Shown piece after piece: positions 41,637 through 49,586 of a DNA stretch of 64,000 nucleotides. The notes under the pieces were generated by a model. The model had not been told where the DNA came from. It did not search any database and was given only the letters and a program-made list of their open reading frames with translations. The translations under genes and the position numbers were made by a program. How positions within the stretch are numbered: the first letter of the stretch is position 1; each line of letters begins with the position of its first letter. The DNA is from Sphaerisporangium rubeum (GTDB lineage: Bacteria; Actinomycetota; Actinomycetes; Streptosporangiales; Streptosporangiaceae): contig NZ_JACHIU010000001.1 in NCBI RefSeq assembly GCF_014207705.1, positions 4,642,501 to 4,706,500 of the forward strand, written 5' to 3'.

Positions 41637-42491
41637 TTGTCCCACATCGACCACTTCTCCCACGGGGCGCTCATCCCCGTGCTGTCCTATGCCATGTCCG
41701 TCATCGGTTCTCTGCTCGGCCTGCTGCTCGCCTCCCGCGCACGCGTGACCGAGGGGGCCGCGCGGACCCGCTGGCTCGTCGCGGCGGCCCTGGCCATCGG
41801 CGGCACCGGCATCTGGGTCATGCACTTCATCGCGATGATGGGCTTCTCCGTGCCGGGCACGTCGATCCGCTACGATGTGCCGCTCACCGTCGTCTCCGCG
41901 TTCGTCGCGGTCGTCATCGTAGGGATCGGGCTGCTGCTCGCGGCCCGCGGCGGCGAGCACTTCCCGCGCCTCGCCGGCGCGGGCCTGATCACCGGGCTCG
42001 GCGTGGCCGCGATGCACTACCTCGGCATGTCCGCGATACGCATCCCCGCCGACCTGCACTACGACGTGGTGACCGTCGCGGCCTCGGTGCTCATCGCCGT
42101 GGTGGCCGCGACCGCCGCGCTGTGGTTCACCCTGCGGGTCGAGGGCCTGGTCGCCACCACGGCCGCCGCGCTCATCATGGGGGTGGCGGTGTGCGGCATG
42201 CACTACACCGGCATGTTCTCGCTCAGCGTCAGCCTGTGGCCGGGGCCCGCCGCGGACGTCGGCGGCGCGACCGCGCTGAGCTTCCTGCTGCCGCTGCTCA
42301 TCGGCATCAGCCTGGTGACGCTCGGCCTGCTGCTCGTCGTCACCCTGATGCCCTCACGTCAGGAGATCGAGAACGAGGCCGCGCTGCTCGCGTCCATCGA
42401 GCGGCGCCGCGCCGGGATCGTTCCACCTCAGGCCCCCGCGGCCCCCGCGCGCCGTCCGTCGCTGTTCGACTCCGGCGGCCCCTCGCGCTGA
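41637..42491 (+). CDS. Stand-alone MHYT-domain integral membrane protein
   Basis: Membrane protein of 284 residues with about seven helices and three MHYT-type motifs: WVMHFIAMMGF, AAMHYLGMSA and VCGMHYTGMFS. The His/Met pairs are thought to bind copper or sense gases such as O2, CO or NO in the family. There is no GGDEF, EAL or kinase output domain; only a short basic cytosolic tail, Pro-rich at the end. TTG 41637 is chosen because AAGGAG lies 7 bases upstream; an ATG at 41607 has none. Signalling partner unknown. Confidence 0.87.
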   Translation: MSHIDHFSHGALIPVLSYAMSVIGSLLGLLLASRARVTEGAARTRWLVAAALAIGGTGIWVMHFIAMMGFSVPGTSIRYDVPLTVVSAFVAVVIVGIGLLLAARGGEHFPRLAGAGLITGLGVAAMHYLGMSAIRIPADLHYDVVTVAASVLIAVVAATAALWFTLRVEGLVATTAAALIMGVAVCGMHYTGMFSLSVSLWPGPAADVGGATALSFLLPLLIGISLVTLGLLLVVTLMPSRQEIENEAALLASIERRRAGIVPPQAPAAPARRPSLFDSGGPSR

Positions 42492-42495
42492 CCTG

Positions 42496-42540
42496 ACGAC
42501 GACGGCCCCGGCGACGTGATGTCGCCGGGGCCGTCGTCGT
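42496..42540. terminator. Perfect 20-bp bidirectional terminator
   Basis: Arms 42496-42515 and 42521-42540 pair completely around a GTGAT loop, 5 bases after the MHYT gene stop and 19 bases from the end of the convergent phosphofructokinase gene. It should serve both. Confidence 0.88.
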
Positions 42541-42558
42541 TCACCGTACGCCGGTCTG

Positions 42559-43584
42559 TCAGCCGAAGAAGACCTCCGCCTCCTCGTACCGGGACACCGG
42601 GACCGTCTTGAGCTCGGCGGTCGCCTCCTCAAGGCGCGCACGGACGATGTCGGTGCCGCGCAGCGCGACCATCTTGCCGAAGTCGCCGTCGTTCACCGCG
42701 TCGATGGCGTGCAGGCCGAAGCGGGTGGCGAGCACGCGGTCGTACGCGCTCGGGGTGCCGCCGCGCTGCACGTGGCCGAGCACGGTGGTGCGGGCCTCCT
42801 TGCCGGTGCGCTTCTCGATCTCCTGGGCCAGCATCTCGCCGATGCCGCCGAGACGGACGTGGCCGAAGGAGTCGAGCTCACCGGTCTGCAGGGCCATCTG
42901 GCCCTCCAGCGGGTGCGCGCCTTCGGCGACCACGATGATCGGCGAGTAACGGATCTTGAAGCGGCTCTCGACGTACTCACAGACCTTGTCGATGTCGAAC
43001 GGCTTCTCCGGGATGAGGATGACGTTGGCGCCACCCGCCATGCCGGCGTGCAGCGCGATCCAGCCCGCGTGACGGCCCATGACCTCGCAGATCAGCGCGC
43101 GGTGGTGGGACTCGGCGGTGGTGTGCAGCCGGTCGATGGCCTCGGTCGCGATGTTGACCGCGGTGTCGAAGCCGAAGGTGTAGTCGGTGGCGTTGAGGTC
43201 GTTGTCGATGGTCTTCGGCACGCCGACGACCTTCACGTCCCGGTCGTACAGCTGCTTGGCGACACCCAGGGTGTCCTCGCCGCCGATCGCGATGAGCGCG
43301 TCGACGCCGTACTCGGCGAGGTTGGCCTTGATGCGGTCGACACCACCCTCGATCTTGATGGGGTTGGTGCGCGAGGAGCCGAGGATGGTGCCGCCGCGCG
43401 GCAGGATGCCGCGCACGCTGGAGATCTCCAGCGGCATCGTCTCGCCTTCGAGCGGGCCGCGCCAGCCGTCCCGGAACCCGACGAACTCGTGCCCGTAGAC
43501 GCTCACGCCCTTGCGGACGACGGCACGGATGACCGCGTTGAGGCCAGGGCAGTCTCCGCCCCCAGTCAGTACACCGATACGCAT
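42559..43584 (-). CDS. pfp: 6-phosphofructokinase, pyrophosphate-dependent type
   Basis: Phosphorylates fructose 6-phosphate reversibly, here probably with pyrophosphate. The 341 residues start with TGGGDCPGLN. The phosphate-donor site reads GGEDT (about 101-105) where ATP enzymes have GGDGS or GGEGT, and PKTIDND where E. coli has PGTIDND. Asp at E. coli position 104 and Lys at 124 are the known markers of PPi use. The sequence is very close to what I recall of the PPi-PFK of Amycolatopsis methanolica. Other substrate motifs (EVMGRHAGW, RYEEAEVF) are normal. It is a single gene ending at a strong shared terminator. Confidence 0.93.
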   Translation of the reverse strand: MRIGVLTGGGDCPGLNAVIRAVVRKGVSVYGHEFVGFRDGWRGPLEGETMPLEISSVRGILPRGGTILGSSRTNPIKIEGGVDRIKANLAEYGVDALIAIGGEDTLGVAKQLYDRDVKVVGVPKTIDNDLNATDYTFGFDTAVNIATEAIDRLHTTAESHHRALICEVMGRHAGWIALHAGMAGGANVILIPEKPFDIDKVCEYVESRFKIRYSPIIVVAEGAHPLEGQMALQTGELDSFGHVRLGGIGEMLAQEIEKRTGKEARTTVLGHVQRGGTPSAYDRVLATRFGLHAIDAVNDGDFGKMVALRGTDIVRARLEEATAELKTVPVSRYEEAEVFFG

Positions 43585-43745
43585 GGCGGGTTTCCTCCCG
43601 ATGTGGGTCTGCGGTCACACTTCTTGTGCGTCATGGCTGCCGGCGGGCACCGTCGGAAAGGCATTCCCCCCATCCGCCGGCGTCACCGCCCATGGCATTG
43701 TGCCGCAGCCGCCAACATTGGTCTAGACCAGCATGTGACAGGCGG

Positions 43746-44753
43746 TCAGACCGGTGCCGGCAACACGCAGGAGGGGCTGCCGACCTCGAACGCCAGACCC
43801 GTCGGCACCGGAACGCCGTCGTGCAAGGCGAGCACGGCGACGTTGTCGGACCGCTGGTTGGCGACGTACATGTGGTCGCCGGCGACCGTGAAGTGGCGCG
43901 GCCACAGTCCACCGCAGCCTACCTCCGCCAGGAGGGTGAGGCCGCCGTCACCGGTGAAACCGAACACCGCGATCGTGTCGGGGCCGCGGTTGGCGGCGTA
44001 CAGGTGCCGGCCGTCGGGGGAAAGGTCGATGTGCGACACGAGGTTGCGGCCGGCGGACCCGGTGGCCGGCACCGCGCCGAGCTCGCGCCACCCGTCGTCG
44101 TACACCCGGATGGCCCCGTCCAGCTCGCCGGCGACGTACCAGCGGCCGTCGCGGCGTGCCATGTGGCGCGGGCCCATGCCGGCCGGCATGATCACCGGCC
44201 CGTCCGGGTGCGGCGCCGGCGCGGCGCCGGTCGTGAAGCGGCGGATCCGGTCGGTGCCGAGGTCGGTGGCGTACAGCGTGCGGCCGGGGCCGAACGTCGA
44301 CTGGTGCGCGTGCGGGCCGGCCTGGCGCGCGGGGTCGGCGCCGTGACCCTCGCCGGGGAACAGGTGCGGACGGCCGTCGAACAGGCCGGAGCTGCCGAGC
44401 CGGAACACCGCCACGGTGCCGTCGCCGTAGTTGGCGACCGACAGCCACGTGCCTGAGGGGTCCACGGCGACGTGGCAGGGGTAGGAGCCGCCACTCGGTC
44501 CCTCCGCCAGCAGCGCCGGCCCCTCGGCGTCGGCGGAGAAGGCCGCCACCCCGCCTTCCTCGCATTCGAGCACCGCGTACACGATCGGCAGCCGCGGGTG
44601 GAAGGCCAGGAACGACGGGCCGGTCGCCGCGGTCTCGGCGAGTGCCTTCAACTCGCCGTTCCCCTCGCGCCGCACGACGGTCAGCCCGGTCCCCGAGCCA
44701 CCGGTGCCGGGGGTGTATCCGCCGATGAAGAGCATGCCGTTCCCCGCTTCCAT
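43746..44753 (-). CDS. Lactonase-family seven-bladed beta-propeller protein
   Basis: Protein of 335 residues of the 6-phosphogluconolactonase-like propeller family (YbhE/Pgl type, distinct from DevB). Repeated strand motifs such as VYAVLE, LSVANYGDGTVAVF, LYATDLG, LYAANRGPDTIAVF and MYVANQRSDNVAVL mark the blades; the conserved HAHQSTFGP motif is near 147. Physiological substrate is uncertain because many members are not true 6PGL enzymes. It is divergent from the MarR-GNAT gene and may be its target. Confidence 0.85.
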   Translation of the reverse strand: MEAGNGMLFIGGYTPGTGGSGTGLTVVRREGNGELKALAETAATGPSFLAFHPRLPIVYAVLECEEGGVAAFSADAEGPALLAEGPSGGSYPCHVAVDPSGTWLSVANYGDGTVAVFRLGSSGLFDGRPHLFPGEGHGADPARQAGPHAHQSTFGPGRTLYATDLGTDRIRRFTTGAAPAPHPDGPVIMPAGMGPRHMARRDGRWYVAGELDGAIRVYDDGWRELGAVPATGSAGRNLVSHIDLSPDGRHLYAANRGPDTIAVFGFTGDGGLTLLAEVGCGGLWPRHFTVAGDHMYVANQRSDNVAVLALHDGVPVPTGLAFEVGSPSCVLPAPV

Positions 44754-44828
44754 GCGGTCGACGATACCGCGCGCCGATCTTGAGGCCTGATCAGGAGGCG
44801 GGCCCTGGAACGGCGACGCGCTTTATGT

Positions 44829-44853
44829 TTGACTGAGTCAACGAAACAGTTGA
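44829..44853. promoter_or_regulatory. Candidate MarR-type operator in a divergent promoter region
   Basis: The palindrome TTGACT-G-AGTCAA (44829-44841) overlaps a second inverted repeat TCAAC-gaaaca-GTTGA (44838-44853), 13-37 bases before the MarR-GNAT start. Symmetric elements of this size in a divergent region usually bind the locally encoded MarR regulator, here presumably to control itself and perhaps the lactonase gene. Confidence 0.55.
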
Positions 44854-44865
44854 TCGGAGCAAACG

Positions 44866-45795
44866 ATGCAGGAGCTCATCGGCGGCGTCCGCGCGTTCAA
44901 CCGCTTCTACACCCGGATCATCGGGGTGCTCGGGGCCGGCATGCACGACACGCCGTACTCGCTGACCGAGGCCAGAGTGCTGTTCGAGCTGTACGGCCAC
45001 GGGGACCTTCCGTCGGCGGAACTGCGGCGGCGGCTCGGTCTGGACGCCGGCTACCTCAGCAGGATGCTGGCCGGGTTCGAGTCCGGCGGGCTGGTCACCC
45101 GGGAGCGCTCGGCCTCCGACGCGCGGCGGCAGGTGGTGCGGCTCACCGCCGAGGGCCGCGCGGCGTCCAAGGTGCTCGACGAGGCCGCCGCCGGCGCCGC
45201 GCGCGACCTGCTCGGCCCGCTCACCGCCGGGGACCGCGAGCGTCTGCTGTCGGCCATGGACACCATCCGCCGCGTGCTGTCCCCCGCACCCGGCGCCGTG
45301 CCGTACGTCATCCGGCCGCCGCGGCCCGGCGACCTCGGCTGGATCGTCCAGCGCCACGGCGCGCTGTACGCCGAGGAGCAGGGGTGGGACGTCACCATGG
45401 AGGGCTACATCGCCGCCATCGTCGCCGAGTACGCCACCTCCCGTGACCCGCGGCGCGAGGCGTGCTGGATCGCCGAGGTGGACGGGGTCCCCGCCGGCTC
45501 GGTCATGTGCGTGCGCGGCCCGGACGAACGCACCGCGCAGCTTCGCCTGCTGCTGGTGGAGCCGTCCGCGCGCGGCATGGGCATCGGCTCCCGGCTCGTC
45601 GAGGAGTGCCTCGTCTTCGCGCGCGCCACCGGTCACACCCGGATCGTCCTCATGACCGTCGCGGGCCTCACCTCGGCGCGCCGGATCTACGAGGCGGCCG
45701 GGTTCGCGCTGGACGACGAGCATGAGGTGGACGCCTACGGGACGCGCGTCACCGAGCAATGGTGGTCGCGCACGCTTGAGGGCAAATCTCGGTAA
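44866..45795 (+). CDS. MarR regulator / GNAT acetyltransferase fusion
   Basis: Fusion of 309 residues: an N-terminal MarR winged helix (about 1-140; YSLTEARVLFEL, LGLDAGYLSRMLAGFESGGLV recognition helix, wing RSASDARRQVVRLT) and a C-terminal acetyltransferase (about 148-305; LRLLLVEPSARGMGIGSRL acetyl-CoA motif and RRIYEAAGFAL). This domain pairing is a known bacterial architecture; probably the acetyltransferase acts on a small molecule that also controls DNA binding (inference). GGAG precedes the ATG. It may be autoregulated through the palindromes just upstream. Confidence 0.92.
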   Translation: MQELIGGVRAFNRFYTRIIGVLGAGMHDTPYSLTEARVLFELYGHGDLPSAELRRRLGLDAGYLSRMLAGFESGGLVTRERSASDARRQVVRLTAEGRAASKVLDEAAAGAARDLLGPLTAGDRERLLSAMDTIRRVLSPAPGAVPYVIRPPRPGDLGWIVQRHGALYAEEQGWDVTMEGYIAAIVAEYATSRDPRREACWIAEVDGVPAGSVMCVRGPDERTAQLRLLLVEPSARGMGIGSRLVEECLVFARATGHTRIVLMTVAGLTSARRIYEAAGFALDDEHEVDAYGTRVTEQWWSRTLEGKSR

Positions 45796-45813
45796 AAAGC
45801 CGCTCTTGAAGTG

Positions 45814-45838
45814 GCATGGCGGGAGTGAGGTGCCATGC
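45814..45838. repeat. Inverted repeat between MarR-GNAT and KAP NTPase genes
   Basis: GCATGGC (45814-45820) and GCCATGC (45832-45838) are exact complements with an 11-base spacer. It lies 19 bases after one gene and 42 bases before the next. It may be an operator for the large NTPase gene or a weak terminator; a TTGACA at 45843-45848 follows but I see no matching -10. Confidence 0.5.
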
Positions 45839-45879
45839 GGCGTTGACACCATCGGCAGTGCGCCCCAGGGAGCACGCCG

Positions 45880-48849
45880 ATGACCTCGATGATCGTTACC
45901 GCGCCGCCGGCACCCGCCATCAGGAACCGCAAGGCCCTGGTCTTCCTCGACCCCGAGGACGGCCCCGAGCACGCCGCGCGCAGGCTGGCGCACGCGCTCG
46001 ACGCCGAGGGGTACACCGTGCGGACCGCCGCGTGCGGCGACGAGGAACAACGGCGGGTGGAGGCGTTCCTCGACGCGGTGGAACCCGGTGACCTGCTGCT
46101 GGTGCGATGGTCCACCGAGTCGGGGTGGGGACGCAGGGAGTTCGGCGCGCTGATGGCGGAGTTCGCGCGGCGCGTCGAGCGGTCCGACGGCGCGGCGCTG
46201 CTGCTGGTCGTGGACTTCGGCTGGCTGATCACCGTGGACGGCGGCCGTTCCCACGAGACCGTGGGACGGCTGCGGGTCAGCGGCGAGCCGGTGTCCGCCG
46301 CCGCGGCCCTCACCACGAGCGCCACCATGCCGGGGGAACGGCCGGGCCGCACGGTCTCGCTCACCGCGATCCTCGCCGACGGCATCCTGTCCGGCGCCGC
46401 CGATCTGGACGGGGACGGCACCGTCACCGTCGGCGACCTGTTCAGGTACGCCGAGGAGCGCTGCGCCGCGCTCGGCGCGGACCGGCGGCCGTACCTGCTG
46501 ACGTACGGCGAAGGCGAGCTGATCGGCGTCGCCGCGACCCCCGGACCGGCGCGGCACCTCGGGCCGGCGTTCGGCACCGCTCTGGCCCGCCTCGCCGTCA
46601 CCGGCGACCCCGTGCCGCCGCTGTCGGCGACCGAGCTGGTGGGACGCGTCTACGACGTCCACCTCGGCGAGAACGCGCGCCGGCTGCTGCGCCGCGCCAC
46701 GCTGCTCGACGACGACGAACCCCTCACTCCCGACCTCGCGTACCTGCTCACCCGGGGAGACCCGCCGGCCGCCGGCGACGAGGCCCGTACGGCCGAGACC
46801 GCCACCGAGGTGGAGGAGGCCGTGCGTGAACTGCTCGCCTGGGGACTGCTCGGAGAGCGTGCGCCGTTCACCGACCCCGCCGTACGGCACGCGGCGGCGG
46901 CGCGGCTGGACGCGGCCGAACACGCCAGGGTGGCCGCCGCGCTGCGGCGCCGCCGCGCCGCGCACCGCGCCGTACGGCCCCGGACACGGATCACCGGCGA
47001 CCGGTGGACCATCACCGACCGGCTCGGCCACCGGGTGCACGCCGAGGCCGTCGCCGCGTTCATCCGCCACCCGGACACCAGGCCGCCGCTGACGATCGGC
47101 GTGAAAGGGCCGTGGGGAGCCGGCAAGACCTCCCTGATGCGCATGATCCAGGACGTGCTGGACCCCGGCGCGGCCGAGGGACGGCCGGCGCCGATCCATC
47201 TGAACCGGGACCAGACCGCGCCGACCAACGCCGAGGTGCTCGCGCGTGTGCGCACACCGCGAGACGGCGCGCCGGGCCGTGCCGTACCGGGGACGCTGCC
47301 GCTGCGGGAAGGCGACTGGCGGCCCACGGTGTGGTTCAACCCGTGGATGTACCAGAACGGCGAACAGGTGTGGGCCGGGCTGGCACACGAGATCATCAGC
47401 CAGGTCACCGACCGGTTGCCTCGCGGCGAACGTGAACGCTTCTGGCTGGCGCTCAACCTGGCGCGGATCGACCGCGAGGCGGTGCGCCGCCGCGCGTACC
47501 GGCTGGCGCTGATCCGCCTGCTTCCCGTGGCGCTGGCCCTGTGCGCCACCCTGCTGCTCACCGTCGCGGCTCTGGCGGCGGCCACCCTGGTGCCGTCGCT
47601 CGGGCCGGCGCTGCGCGGCGGCGCGGCGGCCGTCGGCGCGGGAGGCACGCTGATCGCCGTGGTCGCCGCCGTGGTACGGCTGGCGCGCTTCCTCGGCGAG
47701 TCGGCAGGCACGGCGTTCGCCGGGCTGGTCAGCAGGCCCGAGGTGCTCACCACGCCGCCTGACCTGGTGGAAGGCCTGACACCCGACCCCGGGTACCGGG
47801 CGAGGACCGGGTTCCTGCACCTGGTGCAGACCGACATGCGGCACGTGCTCGGCATGGTCGCGAGCGCCGAGCGGCCGCTCGTCGTCTTCGTGGACGACCT
47901 CGACCGGTGCTCGCCAGGCACGGTCGCGCAGGTCATCGAGGCGGTCAACCTGTTCCTCGCCGGGGAGTTCCCCGACTGCGTGTTCGTGCTCGCCATGGAA
48001 CCCGACGTGGTGGCGGCACATGTGGAGGTGGCCTACGGCGACCTGGCCCGCAGTCTGCCGCCTGGCGGGCTCGAACGGTCGGGGCTCGGGTGGCGGTTCC
48101 TTGAGAAGATCGTGCAGTTGCCGCTGAGCGTGCCGCTGCTCGACGACGGCGAACGGCTGCCGTCGTACCTGCGTGCGCTGCTCGGGGTGCGGGCCGGCGC
48201 CGGCGAGCACCCCGCCGTCCCGGTGGCCCGGCGGGGAACCGGGGAGGACACCTCGGTCCTTGAGCTGGTGGACCGGCTGGAGGCGCGGATCAGAGCGCTG
48301 CGGCCGTCCGCGGACGACCTCGACGCCGTCGCGCGGCAGGTCGAGGAGACGGCGGACGCCGGACCCGCCGAGACACGGATCGGAGGGCTGTCGGCCGCGA
48401 CGCGGCTCGCGGCCGACCGGGTGTACGACGACCTCTACAGTGACGAGAAGGCGTACGCCGCCATCCGCCGCGTCCTGCCGGTGCTGAGCCTCACCAACCC
48501 GCGTGAGCTGAAACGGTACGTCAACGTGTTCAGGTTCTACTCGTTCGTCACCTACCGCCGGGCCCTCGCGGGAGCACCGCGCGCCGGCGACGACGAGGTG
48601 GCCAAGCTGGCACTCCTCACCATCCGCTGGCCGCACCTGCTCACCCTGCTCACCCGCGACCCCGGCGACGGCCCCACGGCCCTGGACTCCCTGGAACGCG
48701 CCGCACCGGCCTCCGACGCCGAGTGGTCCCGGGCCCTCGCCGCCGCCGGCCTCACCGGCGCCGGCGAGGCCGGGACGCGCTGGGAAGCGCTCCGCGCTCT
48801 GCTCACGACCCGGCCACCGGTCGCACCACTCGCCCGCGACGTCCTGTGA
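45880..48849 (+). CDS. Caspase-like domain fused to KAP-family P-loop NTPase
   Basis: Protein of 989 residues. Residues about 15-215 resemble the bacterial caspase-like (peptidase C14) fold: paired strands ending GDLLLVRW and ALLLVVDF, and a C-terminal TVSLTAILADGIL-(LDGDGTVTVGDLFRYAEE) segment typical of that family. The catalytic His and Cys positions (normally SGHG and DCC/DxCHSG) read STESG and VVDFG, so it looks inactive. A helical linker follows (about 240-365). The KAP ATPase has Walker A GPWGAGKTS (about 410-418), FNPW, two membrane helices inserted near 545-605, and Walker B VVFVDDLDRC (about 668-677). KAP NTPases often act at the membrane in phage defence or signalling; that role is inference. 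Confidence 0.75.
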   Translation: MTSMIVTAPPAPAIRNRKALVFLDPEDGPEHAARRLAHALDAEGYTVRTAACGDEEQRRVEAFLDAVEPGDLLLVRWSTESGWGRREFGALMAEFARRVERSDGAALLLVVDFGWLITVDGGRSHETVGRLRVSGEPVSAAAALTTSATMPGERPGRTVSLTAILADGILSGAADLDGDGTVTVGDLFRYAEERCAALGADRRPYLLTYGEGELIGVAATPGPARHLGPAFGTALARLAVTGDPVPPLSATELVGRVYDVHLGENARRLLRRATLLDDDEPLTPDLAYLLTRGDPPAAGDEARTAETATEVEEAVRELLAWGLLGERAPFTDPAVRHAAAARLDAAEHARVAAALRRRRAAHRAVRPRTRITGDRWTITDRLGHRVHAEAVAAFIRHPDTRPPLTIGVKGPWGAGKTSLMRMIQDVLDPGAAEGRPAPIHLNRDQTAPTNAEVLARVRTPRDGAPGRAVPGTLPLREGDWRPTVWFNPWMYQNGEQVWAGLAHEIISQVTDRLPRGERERFWLALNLARIDREAVRRRAYRLALIRLLPVALALCATLLLTVAALAAATLVPSLGPALRGGAAAVGAGGTLIAVVAAVVRLARFLGESAGTAFAGLVSRPEVLTTPPDLVEGLTPDPGYRARTGFLHLVQTDMRHVLGMVASAERPLVVFVDDLDRCSPGTVAQVIEAVNLFLAGEFPDCVFVLAMEPDVVAAHVEVAYGDLARSLPPGGLERSGLGWRFLEKIVQLPLSVPLLDDGERLPSYLRALLGVRAGAGEHPAVPVARRGTGEDTSVLELVDRLEARIRALRPSADDLDAVARQVEETADAGPAETRIGGLSAATRLAADRVYDDLYSDEKAYAAIRRVLPVLSLTNPRELKRYVNVFRFYSFVTYRRALAGAPRAGDDEVAKLALLTIRWPHLLTLLTRDPGDGPTALDSLERAAPASDAEWSRALAAAGLTGAGEAGTRWEALRALLTTRPPVAPLARDVL

Positions 48850-49003
48850 CGGCCGGCGCCGCCGTTGCTCTCCCCACTCGCGACCGCTGGGTCAGCCACC
48901 GCCTGGGGCTTTCCGGACGGCCGGCCCGCGGCGCGCGCCTCGGCGACGGCCGTCCGGGCCGGGTCCGGTCACCACGGGCCCGCTCGGCCGCCTCACGGCA
49001 TCG

Positions 49004-49471
49004 TCAGCGCTGGGCCTGGATCATCCAGTGCTGCTTCTCCAGGTCCTGGGTGACCGCGATGAGCAGGTCCTGGGTCACCGGGTCGGCCTCCTCGGTGGCC
49101 GTGACACGGTCGCGCATGCGCTTCACCATGGCGCCGAGGACGTCGGTGAAGACGGCCACCATCTTGGAGTCCTCCAGGTAGCCGACCTCCGGTTGCTGCA
49201 CCTGGGTGTCCCTGGCGACGGTGGCCGCGCGGCCGTCGGGGTTCAGGCCGAGCGCCACGGCGCGCTCCGCGACCTCGTCGGCACGGGTCCGGGCGATGGC
49301 GACGATGTCGTCCAGCTGGAGGTGGAGGGAGCGGAAGTTCCGTCCCACCAGGTTCCAGTGGGCCTGCTTGCCGACGAGCGCCAGGTCGAGCAGGTCGGTG
49401 AGCGAACCCTGGAGCGCCTCACCGGTGATCGTGAGGTTCTCGCCCGACAAGGGGCTGGTGATCTGGGCCAT
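49004..49471 (-). CDS. dps: Dps-family ferritin-like DNA-protection protein
   Basis: Dodecameric iron-storage and DNA-protecting protein of 155 residues. Ferroxidase ligands at the dimer interface are present: the LVGKQAHWNLVGRNF helix with its His, and LQLDDIVAIARTRADEVAERAVALG with the Asp/Glu pair; EKQHWMIQAQ closes the C-terminus. ATG 49471 fits the family start and has AGGGGG about 10 bases upstream. It is divergent from the MerR gene; their start codons are about 115 bases apart, so common control by the MerR dyad is conceivable. Confidence 0.94.
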   Translation of the reverse strand: MAQITSPLSGENLTITGEALQGSLTDLLDLALVGKQAHWNLVGRNFRSLHLQLDDIVAIARTRADEVAERAVALGLNPDGRAATVARDTQVQQPEVGYLEDSKMVAVFTDVLGAMVKRMRDRVTATEEADPVTQDLLIAVTQDLEKQHWMIQAQR

Positions 49472-49550
49472 GAGGATGTGTCCCCCTAACAGCACGATGT
49501 CGATGGCCTTCTTCGTTGAATGCCCTAACCCGTGGCCCCGGCGCTAAACG

Positions 49551-49580
49551 TTGACACTGTCATGATGACAGTGTCATAAT
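49551..49580 (+). promoter_or_regulatory. MerR-type dyad promoter with leaderless start
   Basis: TTGACA (49551-49556), an 18-base spacer and CATAAT (49575-49580) form a clear promoter. A perfect inverted repeat, TGACACTGTCAT - G - ATGACAGTGTCA (49552-49576), spans from the -35 to the -10, exactly where MerR regulators bind. The ATG of the MerR gene begins 7 bases after the -10, so transcription probably starts at or within a base of the ATG and the mRNA would be leaderless. Confidence 0.85.
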
Positions 49581-49586
49581 CGTCGC

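Noticed and set aside
44791-48636. 1281-codon minus-strand open frame opposite the MarR-GNAT and KAP genes
   Set aside because: Same antisense bias artefact; the plus-strand proteins contain clear Walker, MarR and GNAT motifs.
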